Part shown: positions 35,274 through 42,125 of the stretch, one piece after another
How the letters are laid out: every line of letters begins with the position of its first letter
Numbering within the stretch: the first letter of the stretch is position 1
NCBI GenBank assembly: GCA_964475595.1
Contig: CAYYXG010000008.1
Coordinates: 48,991 to 112,990, forward strand
Direction of reading: 5' to 3'
DNA length: 64,000 bases
From: RGEC01 sp964475595
Lineage (GTDB): Bacteria > Bacteroidota > Bacteroidia > NS11-12g > UBA955
Position numbers and translations under genes: made by a program
The notes under the pieces: model-generated
What the model saw: the letters and a program-made list of their open reading frames with translations, nothing else
The model's database searches: none
Told to the model about the DNA's origin: nothing

Positions 35274-36524
35274 CTAGCGCTGTATGAGCAATTGTGTGGA
35301 TCTAAAAACACCGCCTGTGTTGATTCTGATTATGTAAACCCCATTTCTGAGAAGCCGGGGAAGTTCAATCTGTGCAGTGCCTTGAAGTTGTTGTTTCAAC
35401 ACCGGGCGGCCCTGTATATCCCAAATACTCATTTCAGTGGTTTCCCTTGACGGGAGGTTTAATTGGATGTGGGTTGAAGCAGGGTTGGGAAACAGCCATG
35501 CACCTTCAGTAGCCAAGGTTCCGGCGCTTAGGTTCAGTCCATACACATCCTTGCAGTCGCTATTGACTTTCATGGGGGTAATGCCACATCCGCGGAAGAC
35601 AAAATTTTGGCTCATGCCAATATAATGCTGAATGGCCTTGCGCTCAGAGGAAGTGATGGTATCTCGGCTGCACCAGTTATCAGAGGGCAGAAGTGTTACG
35701 GTTGGGTACATGCTTTCTCCTTCTTCATTCACGTGTCCGAGGCCCAGCGAGTGCCCCATTTCGTGAAACATCACATACCGGAATTTAGCAGCCCCTGCCG
35801 GTGGCTGTCCTTTTCCGTAATACCAGTTTTGCTGGGTGTTGAAACGGAGCAGCTGGGTTTGGTTGTGGTAAAATGTTTCAGCACCTACGATACATGATGC
35901 CCAAAGGCGGTCATTAAACCCAACTACGCCCAGGGAAGAATCCGGGGCAATGATGTGCTTACCTTGTCCTAAATTCAAGGGAGTCCATTGGGTGAGGGGC
36001 TCGATGATGTAGTTTACGCCTGTTTTGCAGCGAAATTCCTGCACCACATCGGCAATGGCCTGTTTGATTTCCGGGTTGTTCCAGTATACGGGATGCACAA
36101 ACCAGGTAACGCCTCCATTTTTGTTGTTGTCGGTGAGCAGGTCATACAACAATGGATTGGCCTGTCTGTATCCCAGATTGGCTTTCACTTTCAGGGTGTC
36201 GGCGGATAGGTAATCAGTTCCTGCAATATTTACCTTTATTTTATTTGAAAACGCCACCGGCATTTCCAGTTTAATTTCGGTGTTGGTCCAGCTGATGTAA
36301 TTAAATCCATTGCCTGTGGTTGCATCTGTGTAAGTATTTCCTTCTCGGAAAAACGAGACATAAGAGCTGCCCCGGTTGTTGCCAAATCCTGTGCCGGTGA
36401 TGGTAAGCACTTCCCCTTTTCCACCGATAATTTGTTTGGGGGTAAATCCGTTAATCTGTTGTGCGAAAGCATTCGGTACCAACCAGAAAATGAATATAAA
36501 AAGAGATAAGTGATTACGCTGCAT
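35274..36524 (-). CDS. Secreted matrixin-like zinc metalloprotease with T9SS type A sorting domain
   Basis: A 416-residue secreted protease. Signal peptide 1-22 (ends NAFAQQ), an IPT/TIG Ig-like domain (24-112, INGFTPKQIIGGKGEVLTI), a linker, then a metzincin catalytic domain with HEMGHSLGLGH at 254-264 and Met272 as the likely Met-turn. The last ~75 residues (LFPNPASTHIQLNLPS... to TQLLIQR) form the Por-type (type A) C-terminal sorting domain. It is thus predicted to cross the outer membrane by the type IX system. A perfect -7 box lies 4 nt before the ATG. Confidence 0.87.
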   Translation of the reverse strand: MQRNHLSLFIFIFWLVPNAFAQQINGFTPKQIIGGKGEVLTITGTGFGNNRGSSYVSFFREGNTYTDATTGNGFNYISWTNTEIKLEMPVAFSNKIKVNIAGTDYLSADTLKVKANLGYRQANPLLYDLLTDNNKNGGVTWFVHPVYWNNPEIKQAIADVVQEFRCKTGVNYIIEPLTQWTPLNLGQGKHIIAPDSSLGVVGFNDRLWASCIVGAETFYHNQTQLLRFNTQQNWYYGKGQPPAGAAKFRYVMFHEMGHSLGLGHVNEEGESMYPTVTLLPSDNWCSRDTITSSERKAIQHYIGMSQNFVFRGCGITPMKVNSDCKDVYGLNLSAGTLATEGAWLFPNPASTHIQLNLPSRETTEMSIWDIQGRPVLKQQLQGTAQIELPRLLRNGVYIIRINTGGVFRSTQLLIQR

Positions 36525-36528
36525 GTTT

Positions 36529-36536
36529 CAAAGATA
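36529..36536 (-). promoter_or_regulatory. -7 promoter box of the metalloprotease gene (leaderless arrangement)
   Basis: The minus strand reads TATCTTTG, a perfect TAnnTTTG, followed by AAAC and the ATG: only 4 nt between box and start codon. Confidence 0.5.
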
Positions 36537-36583
36537 GGAAAAGAGATGGACATCAATTATAGTCTTGATTTTTTCAGACTAAA

Positions 36584-36615
36584 CTTGTAAAAGTCAATAT
36601 GTTTTATTATATTTG
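36584..36615 (+). promoter_or_regulatory. Bacteroidota promoter of the small repeat protein
   Basis: CTTG (36584-36587) and the perfect -7 box TATATTTG (36608-36615) are 20 bp apart, as expected for -33/-7 promoters. The ATG follows after 5 nt. Confidence 0.55.
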
Positions 36616-36620
36616 TTAGT

Positions 36621-36995
36621 ATGAAAAAGCAACTGCTAACCCTATTTTTTACATGCATAACATACACCATGAGCGCACAAATCGGAGAAGTTAAAGTAGA
36701 TGGGGCATACGCCAAAATTTACGATGAAAACGGGAGGTATACCAATCGCGTGGTTCACCTTGGCAGTACGAAAACCCTTGCCGGTTATAACAGCCAATAC
36801 ATTGTGGTTGTAGATCGTGCCTATGCCAAAATTTATGATGCCACGGGTAAAGATTTGAATAAATCGATTCTGCTGGGTGACAAAAAATATATCAAACATG
36901 TTTCCGGGTCAGCCATATTGGTCAAGGACGGGAATTATGTCAAGTATTACGATTTTGACGGCCGCTACACGAATAAATCCACGTTAGACCGATAA
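36621..36995 (+). CDS. Small exported protein with three short repeats
   Basis: A 124-residue protein with a clear signal peptide (MKKQLLTLFFTCITYTMSAQ). The mature ~104 residues are made of three related ~30-residue units. Each has a core such as YAKIYDENGRYTNRVV (unit 1), YAKIYDATGKDLNKSI (unit 2) and YVKYYDFDGRYTNKST (unit 3). The Y-x-K-x-Y-D-x-x-G/D pattern suggests a small beta-propeller blade or beta-hairpin stack. No enzyme motif or sorting domain is seen, so it is probably periplasmic. Its start lies 5 nt after a perfect -7 box. A long palindrome follows the stop. Confidence 0.65.
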   Translation: MKKQLLTLFFTCITYTMSAQIGEVKVDGAYAKIYDENGRYTNRVVHLGSTKTLAGYNSQYIVVVDRAYAKIYDATGKDLNKSILLGDKKYIKHVSGSAILVKDGNYVKYYDFDGRYTNKSTLDR

Positions 36996-37006
36996 TAAAT
37001 TTCCCT

Positions 37007-37056
37007 ATCACCCCACCATAGCGCAGGGTTTAAACCCCATGCTATGGTGGGGTGAT
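37007..37056. repeat. Extragenic palindrome with GGGTTTAAACCC centre (copy 1)
   Basis: Arms of 16 bp (ATCACCCCACCATAGC / GCTATGGTGGGGTGAT) enclose an 18-nt centre that itself contains the palindrome GGGTTTAAACCC. It lies between two convergent genes and could serve as a terminator stem, although no T run follows closely. A second element of the same design is at 46795-46842. Confidence 0.85.
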
Positions 37057-37060
37057 GGCC

Positions 37061-37702
37061 CTAATCATCGCCCAGATACACATTCATCTCAAATTGTCCT
37101 TGTTTTTCAAGGACGCCCTCGCGGGTAATTTTTCCGCTGCCCTGCATGAATCCCTTGTAAAAATCCCCTTCATAGAGGCATTCGCCGGCAATATCAAAAA
37201 CGGGTAAATCACCGTTTTTGCTGATATACAACTTGCCTTTGCCGTGCATTTGACCTTTGAGTATGCTGCCCTCATAGCGATTGCCATTGAGCCAGTATAT
37301 TTTGCCAAATCCGGAATCAATGCTTCCCTTTTTTATTACAAACAGAGAGGCCTGCTGCTTTCCTTTGGTAAAGCCATTGGGATAAACTGAATCGTTATAC
37401 CAAAAACCTTTTATGGTATCGCGGAAGCCGGATTTATTTCGGTTTTTACCGGCAAATGCCATACTGCCTTTGCCGTGAAGGCGCCCATTGATCCATGTAC
37501 CTTTAAATACGGAACCATTGGCGTATATCATGGTGCCGTTGCCGTGCATTTTGCCATTGCGCCAGGTACCGGTATACTGGGATATTTCGCCCTCCCACAG
37601 CATAGTACCTGTACCTGATATACAATCACCTGAAATACATTGTGCAGAAAGATTGGCAGCACTCACCCAAAACAGCATGCAGCCTATCAACAAACGAAAC
37701 AT
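37061..37702 (-). CDS. Exported MORN-repeat protein
   Basis: A 213-residue protein with signal peptide MFRLLIGCMLFWVSAANLSA followed by MORN-type units: YTGTWRNGKMHGNGTMIYANG, FKGTWINGRLHGKGSMAFAG, YEGSILKGQMHGKGKLYIS and YEGDFYKGFMQGSGKITREG-like segments. The repeats (xGxWxNGxxHGxG) form beta hairpins; in bacteria such proteins are of unknown role, perhaps scaffolds. Two cysteines near the mature N-terminus (CISGDCISGTG) could form a disulfide. The 3' end faces that of the preceding small repeat gene across the palindrome. Confidence 0.82.
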   Translation of the reverse strand: MFRLLIGCMLFWVSAANLSAQCISGDCISGTGTMLWEGEISQYTGTWRNGKMHGNGTMIYANGSVFKGTWINGRLHGKGSMAFAGKNRNKSGFRDTIKGFWYNDSVYPNGFTKGKQQASLFVIKKGSIDSGFGKIYWLNGNRYEGSILKGQMHGKGKLYISKNGDLPVFDIAGECLYEGDFYKGFMQGSGKITREGVLEKQGQFEMNVYLGDD

Positions 37703-37729
37703 GCAGACAAAGCTACATAAATTATGCCG

Positions 37730-38146
37730 TTATGGTTTTATCAATCTGTTAAAGAAATATTCTCCCAGAAGGGCCATGGGTATGTAGGCCAGCAAGAGGT
37801 CTGCGGCCATAAACCAGCCTGGTGCAGGTATCATAAAGCACGCCATTATGCCTCCAATAAGAAAAATAATGCCAATGATTAGGGAATATTTCCGGGTTTC
37901 CAAGGGTTTCAGCCAACTTACCAGCATGGCCCCAGAAAGCGTTCCCAGTGCATGGGCCAGGAGGGGAAATAAGAAATGTAGCGGGGTGAGCAGGGGCAGC
38001 GCTTTCTCAAAACCTACGGGGGTTGATAAATCGTGATCGGCCGGCGCGGGAATCAGCTGACCGCCGATCCAAATAATGCTCATATTGATGATGCTGCCCA
38101 CAAACAGGGCGGCCATAACGCGGGATAGGTTGAGGAGGAATGTCAT
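37730..38146 (-). CDS. Small integral membrane protein, function unknown
   Basis: A 138-residue protein with four predicted membrane helices (about 5-27, 58-80, 88-107, 112-132) and a short periplasmic or cytoplasmic loop carrying PAPADHDLSTPVGFEKALPLL. No family I can name with confidence. A perfect -7 box (TATATTTG on this strand) lies about 20 nt before the ATG. It is the last ordinary chromosomal gene before the AT-rich island on its left side. Confidence 0.65.
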   Translation of the reverse strand: MTFLLNLSRVMAALFVGSIINMSIIWIGGQLIPAPADHDLSTPVGFEKALPLLTPLHFLFPLLAHALGTLSGAMLVSWLKPLETRKYSLIIGIIFLIGGIMACFMIPAPGWFMAADLLLAYIPMALLGEYFFNRLIKP

Positions 38147-38231
38147 AAACTGAACTAAGACAAATATATTAAATTATAGCGGATGTTTTGTTATGATTCT
38201 TAGCATCCTGCATGAATAGCAATGGGGGCTA

Positions 38232-38390
38232 TCAACGTGTAAACTTTCTCCAATTGTGATTACCCGATCCGGTATTTCTTTTTAAGCACCCCACATACAC
38301 ACTGCTACCCAATTGTAGAATGTAGTTTTTTTCACCGCAGTCATCGCACTGTAGCCCGCAAACGTTACTTTCATACTTAGAATTTTGCAT
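38232..38390 (-). CDS. Possible 52-residue cysteine-rich small protein
   Basis: A short frame on the minus strand from ATG 38390 to TGA 38232-38234. Its cysteines (VCGLQCDDCGEKNYILQ...VYVGC) resemble a small zinc ribbon. The C-terminal NHNWRKFTR echoes an HNWWPVN stretch encoded in the same open frame just upstream, so the real gene could be longer at its N-terminus and overlap the opposite-strand gene at 38457. No clear promoter is seen, and it may be non-coding. It sits at the left edge of the island. Confidence 0.3.
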   Translation of the reverse strand: MQNSKYESNVCGLQCDDCGEKNYILQLGSSVYVGCLKRNTGSGNHNWRKFTR

Positions 38391-38456
38391 GGGTTCGCAG
38401 TTTGTATTTACAGGCCACCAATTGTGGGAATGGTCGATTCCCCTGTATTTCGGCGG

Positions 38457-38759
38457 ATGGATTTTCTTGCGAAGAGTGAAGAGGAATTGATAGAAATATG
38501 GGAAGATGAAAAAAAATATAGGAGTGGCTACCTAATATTGCATGTGGATGAAAACTATGAAACATGTGATTGCTATTTTCATGATGAAAATTTTAATCCA
38601 TCCGAATTTTATAATTTGACAAAATATGGTAAATCTAATTGCATGTATTTACATATATTTTGGAAGGAATCAAAAACTCAATACAAAATTGCAATTCCAT
38701 ATGATAAGTCAATAAAAAAATTTGCAAACGTTGATCGCCACAGTCATATTGTCCATTGA
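38457..38759 (+). CDS. Hypothetical protein at left edge of island
   Basis: A 100-residue acidic, soluble-looking protein (MDFLAKSEEELIEIWEDEKK...) of unknown function. The open frame extends 24 codons upstream, but the ATG at 38457 begins a well-formed helix and is the more likely start. Codon usage is much more AT-rich than in genes to the left, as in the rest of the island. Tyr, Asp and Asn are abundant (CDCYFHDENFNPSEFYNL). No partner gene is close: the next gene starts 83 bp downstream. Confidence 0.45.
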   Translation: MDFLAKSEEELIEIWEDEKKYRSGYLILHVDENYETCDCYFHDENFNPSEFYNLTKYGKSNCMYLHIFWKESKTQYKIAIPYDKSIKKFANVDRHSHIVH

Positions 38760-38828
38760 ACAGGGATACGTTAAATAGTACAGGATTATCTATTGTAGAA
38801 ATGGCTTTTTTCACACATATTTGTTACT

Positions 38829-38836
38829 AATATTTG
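38829..38836 (+). promoter_or_regulatory. -7 promoter box of island membrane protein 1
   Basis: AATATTTG, one mismatch to TAnnTTTG, ends 5 nt before the ATG at 38842. This helps choose that start over an upstream TTG. Confidence 0.4.
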
Positions 38837-38841
38837 AATAT

Positions 38842-39957
38842 ATGTTCAAAGAACTAAAGAAACTGTTAATGCCCAGAAAGCTATGGATGCTCAGGTTATA
38901 CATAGCTCTTCTCACATTAATTGTTGAGTTTTTGCTCGGTGCTTATGTCCTTATTTCGATTTACAACTTAATTACATCCGACAATGCACTGGGAGATTTA
39001 GTGCTTGGGTATGCTGGATTATACTTGGTTTGGGTTTGTTTGGCAATTTTGTTTGTAATACAGGTTGTTTCCTTATTCTTGAACATTCATGATAACATTG
39101 AGGATGTTCGAAACAAGGCAATTAATCCAGCTTTTGCCGTAGACTTAAAAGAGGAAAAGGAAAAGAGTACGGAAGCGTCACTTAGCTCCATTGGAACAAT
39201 TGCAATAATTGTGCTATCCATTATTTTGAGCTTTGTGAATTTGAATCGAAATTATTCAGTAAACGAATCAAATTCAAATTATTCTATTATTAGTCCGTTA
39301 GACGAAACTATCCCATCACTTCCATTTATTCAAGGCAGGATAGTTACAAATACTGATACATCCTATATTAACAGATTTAAGACAATTTCTAGCTTTTATC
39401 ATGATTTGGATGGAGATGGTAAACTTGATGTTATCGAAATAATGGTTTTGCCCATTTGGCTCCATACAAGCAATACTGATATTTTATTATCCCAGAATGA
39501 ACCTTCTTTTATTAAAATTTTAAACGCTTTGATTGTCGTTAACGATCAATTTGTTGAGTTGCCTTTTTATCCGAAAGGTGGTGAAGAAAAAGAACCATTT
39601 ATATTCAAAATAATTGATATTGACAAATCAGATAATTTCGAAGAAATTACAGTTATTGACCGTCCTTGGGGGGAAGATCCACCAGGCGAATATCATGTAA
39701 TAAGATATATAAATGGTATTCTTACACTAACTAAGTTACCCACAGATAAAATAGCTGACGATAAGTTAGAAACCAAAGAATCAAATAAAATATCTATAGT
39801 ATATAATTTATATAAAGACGTACAAGGCAAAATAGATCCATTGAAAGATTTAAATGATGAACACTTGTATGAAATTAAGTTAAATTACTGTTTGCATAAA
39901 AGGGGTCTAAGAGATTTGGGGAGAGACACAACATTTTTTAATTCAAATCAACTTTAG
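38842..39957 (+). CDS. Island membrane protein 1: conserved three-helix N-terminus, calcium-loop-like exodomain
   Basis: A 371-residue protein. Residues ~1-135 form a membrane module with three helices: LRLYIALLTLIVEFLLG, LVLGYAGLYLVWVCLAILF and IGTIAIIVLSIILSFVN. A conserved cytoplasmic stretch HDNIEDVRNKAINPAFAVDL lies between helices 2 and 3. This module is shared with the protein at 42126-43142. The rest (~140-371) should be periplasmic; it contains DLDGDGKLDVIEI, a DxDxDG loop of the kind that binds calcium in EF-hand or FG-GAP repeats, and is unrelated to the exodomain of its paralogue. The ATG at 38842 aligns with the paralogue start and lies 5 nt after a -7 box. Function unknown. Strongly AT-rich. 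Confidence 0.6.
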   Translation: MFKELKKLLMPRKLWMLRLYIALLTLIVEFLLGAYVLISIYNLITSDNALGDLVLGYAGLYLVWVCLAILFVIQVVSLFLNIHDNIEDVRNKAINPAFAVDLKEEKEKSTEASLSSIGTIAIIVLSIILSFVNLNRNYSVNESNSNYSIISPLDETIPSLPFIQGRIVTNTDTSYINRFKTISSFYHDLDGDGKLDVIEIMVLPIWLHTSNTDILLSQNEPSFIKILNALIVVNDQFVELPFYPKGGEEKEPFIFKIIDIDKSDNFEEITVIDRPWGEDPPGEYHVIRYINGILTLTKLPTDKIADDKLETKESNKISIVYNLYKDVQGKIDPLKDLNDEHLYEIKLNYCLHKRGLRDLGRDTTFFNSNQL

Positions 39958-40035
39958 CCTCATAAAATTAATTATCATTATAAACAACATGGTTCATAAT
40001 ATTTTTACATTATTCACACAACCTACAATAAAAAA

Positions 40036-40524
40036 ATGAAAAAAATAATCTTTATATACTTTTTAATAGCACCCTTATTTTCAAATGAATCATTTGGTCA
40101 AAACGTTGGGCAAACCGAACCTCTGACCGAATTCTCTGAAAATATTCTAAGTATTATTTCAAGGAATGATAGTATTTTATTCTTAAATTATACTACTGCA
40201 AATAAAGAGGTTATTAATTGCTTAAAAAAAACCTCAGATTCTGTTTCTATTCAATTTATCTCATATGATGGTAAAAAGGAAAAAAGAGTTTTTCTTGAGA
40301 ATTTAAGAAAGCTACACAATGAAGCTTTAAAAATAGGTGTTAATTTAAGAGATATAGAATATAAAAGATTGTACATCCAGAGATATAATTCAACTTATAA
40401 AATTCGTATTAAGTTTTATAGTAATAACCTATCCTATTATATTTCTATAAAAGAGTTAGCTTATTGTGGGGGGCATTATTTTATTTGTGACTCTATCCAT
40501 ATTCACAAAGGAGATATTGATTAA
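40036..40524 (+). CDS. Exported hypothetical protein of island
   Basis: A 162-residue protein with a signal peptide (MKKIIFIYFLIAPLFSNESFG, then Q). The mature part is Ser/Asn/Lys rich with a pattern of alternating strands (YKIRIKFYSNNLSYYISIKEL) and ends with CGGHYFICDSIHIH, whose two Cys may pair. No family recognised. It is 78 bp downstream of island membrane protein 1 in the same direction and of the same very AT-rich composition; the two may form an operon and work together in the periplasm. Confidence 0.5.
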   Translation: MKKIIFIYFLIAPLFSNESFGQNVGQTEPLTEFSENILSIISRNDSILFLNYTTANKEVINCLKKTSDSVSIQFISYDGKKEKRVFLENLRKLHNEALKIGVNLRDIEYKRLYIQRYNSTYKIRIKFYSNNLSYYISIKELAYCGGHYFICDSIHIHKGDID

Positions 40525-40882
40525 TGTTCAAAAAAGTTAAATAACACCCCCTCTAGATCCCCCCTCCTAGGTATCCCCACCCTCCCTGGTGGCTCAGTCC
40601 TAGACATCGAGGGGATCAAAATGCCAATTCATTTTTCGAAAAAAATCTGCCAGGAATTTTCATCCTAGAAAATCGACCCGTGTTCAAAAATGAAAAGGTG
40701 GGGGCGAAAAAAATCTGGGATACTATCGAGGTCAAAATTTTAGATGATCCATCACAAGGATGTTCCTGACTTCAACTCAATTTTAAGGTATACCTGAAAG
40801 TGGTACAAAAAACCACCCCTAAAAACTTGCACATTAAATAGAAATAGGGTTATTTTGTATCCACCTATAAAATGGTACAAAT
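40525..40882. other. Non-coding stretch upstream of the small serine recombinase
   Basis: No credible gene. The first ~100 bp are C-rich and contrast with the AT-rich genes on the left. The sequence GATCCCC near 40556 can pair with GGGGATC near 40613. CTAG occurs several times, which is unusual in a short span. TGGTACAAA occurs at 40801-40809 and again at 40873-40881 just before the recombinase ATG, in the position expected for recombinase or operator sites, but this is only suggestive. Confidence 0.4.
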
Positions 40883-41509
40883 ATGAGGGTATTCTATTCC
40901 AGGGTAAGTTCCGATGATGGGTCACAGAACCCAGAACGTCAGCTCCAGAAGTTGAAGGGTTTTGATTACGTGTTCACCGATATGTGTTCAGGTTCCATAC
41001 CACTCTTTGAAAGACCAAAGGGTTCCCAGATCAAGAAGCTCATTGATGAGAATAAGCTAACCCACCTTGAGATCCATTCGATTGACAGGTTGGGTCGCTC
41101 CACCCTTGATGTATTAACTGTATGGGAGGATCTCACCCAAAGAGGCATCACCATTACATGCAGGAACCCAAACCTGAGAAACATTGATGAAACTGGCAAG
41201 GTGGACAAGTTCTCCGAGCTCATGATGTCCATATTATCAACGATGTCAACTTTTGAGAGGAACCTCATCCGTGAGAGGCAAATGGAGGGAATCAGAATCA
41301 GAAAGGAAAAGAAGCTCTACACTGGTCGTCAGATTGGAACCATTGATACACCAGAACGCTTGCTCCAGAAGGAGAAATCAAAACTGATACTCAAATACAT
41401 TGAGAAGGGCTATCCCGTAAGGGAGATAGCCAAGATTGTACCTTGTTCCAAAACAACCATCACCAAGGTGAGGAAAGCCAAATCAGAACTTGAGGGCACT
41501 CCTATATAA
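40883..41509 (+). CDS. Small serine recombinase (resolvase/invertase family)
   Basis: A 208-residue serine recombinase of the Hin/Tn3-resolvase size class. The N-terminal catalytic domain (1-135) has the nucleophile Ser9 in FYSRVSSDD, the SIDRLGR motif with catalytic Arg residues, and the long E-helix FERNLIRERQMEGI. The C-terminal ~45 residues hold a helix-turn-helix (VREIAKIVPCSKTTITKVRKAK). Such enzymes cut short inverted or direct sites to invert or delete DNA. Its 3' end overlaps, tail to tail by 8 bp, the stranded C-terminal piece of the large recombinase, immediately outside the 241-bp inverted repeat, so it could act on this locus. Confidence 0.88.
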   Translation: MRVFYSRVSSDDGSQNPERQLQKLKGFDYVFTDMCSGSIPLFERPKGSQIKKLIDENKLTHLEIHSIDRLGRSTLDVLTVWEDLTQRGITITCRNPNLRNIDETGKVDKFSELMMSILSTMSTFERNLIRERQMEGIRIRKEKKLYTGRQIGTIDTPERLLQKEKSKLILKYIEKGYPVREIAKIVPCSKTTITKVRKAKSELEGTPI

Positions 41510-41831
41510 TATGTATGTCCATATCCCGAATCTCTGGTTGGTAGGTTCGGGAGAACCGTTCAATGCTCCTTCTCTTCTTCATGTGAATGCTCCAGGCATG
41601 GTTGGGCTTGAATACCGATCCTCTGGGGGTTAAATGGTTGTTGTCGTTCAACCATTGGGCAATCTTGATATAGGAGCAACCCTCCTGGTGCATCCTGTTG
41701 ATGGTGTCAAATAAAAACTGCTGATAATCAGAATAAGGGGCAGTCCAAAGGGTTGAAGAGTGGTAATCAACACTTACTGAAAGCGAAAATCCCATACCTT
41801 CGTATGAGTGACCATTGGAGAACATTCCGTT

Positions 41832-41843
41832 ACTGTGGAGTAG
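41832..41843 (+). other. Attachment-core-like site identical to the glmS 3' end
   Basis: ACTGTGGAGTAG is identical to the last three codons and stop of glmS (Thr-Val-Glu-stop). With the preceding TCC GTT the plus strand here encodes the same Ser-Val-Thr-Val-Glu-stop as glmS, although those two codons use different bases. It looks like an attP-type core flanked by both recombinase halves. Confidence 0.55.
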
Positions 41844-42072
41844 TGCCGAACGTACAGTTTCTGGTGCCCCTGTGTTTTCAGGGGTTTGAGACACTTTTGG
41901 TGATTTAGCTCCTCGCTTCGAAACTGCATTATCTGCTCGCAAAATTTCCCCCACGCTTTGGAGCACGGGAAGGCGGAAATTTACTCGCACCCGATGCAGT
42001 TTTTGCGCTTGGTCGTAATTCACCAAAATGTCCTTGACCACCCCATTTACAAGGTGCCTTTTTTTCTGTGGG
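41832..42072. repeat. 241-bp inverted repeat, left arm
   Basis: The reverse complement is identical, base for base as far as I compared (all 241 positions), to 44641-44881. The outer end begins ACTGTGGAGTAG on the plus strand and the inner end is CTGTGGG. Identity stops abruptly at both ends. Confidence 0.95.
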
Positions 42073-42101
42073 GTTAAATCAAAATAAACGATTTAATTCT
42101 G

Positions 42102-42109
42102 TACTTTTG
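42102..42109 (+). promoter_or_regulatory. -7 promoter box of island membrane protein 2
   Basis: TACTTTTG is a perfect TAnnTTTG match, 16 nt upstream of the ATG at 42126 and just inside the invertible module, so the promoter moves with the gene. Confidence 0.45.
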
Positions 42110-42125
42110 TATTAAACCTTTTATC

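Larger units (their letters stand above)
41502..42072 (-). pseudogene. Detached C-terminal part of the large serine recombinase
   Basis: Reading on the minus strand from 42072 this frame encodes PQKKRHLVNGVVKDILVNYD... through ETVRSALLHS (the left inverted-repeat arm), then 109 further residues NGMFSNGHSYEG...IRDMDIHII. The last part, with FDTINRMHQEGCSYIKIAQW and LTPRGSVFKPNHAW..KKRR, is the helix-turn-helix-like tail often found at the end of Bacteroidota large serine recombinases. It has no start codon or N-terminal domain of its own. The same frame is continued at the N-terminal side by the recombinase at 43220 if the intervening module is turned round. Best read as the displaced 3' end of that gene rather than a separate gene. 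Confidence 0.8.
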
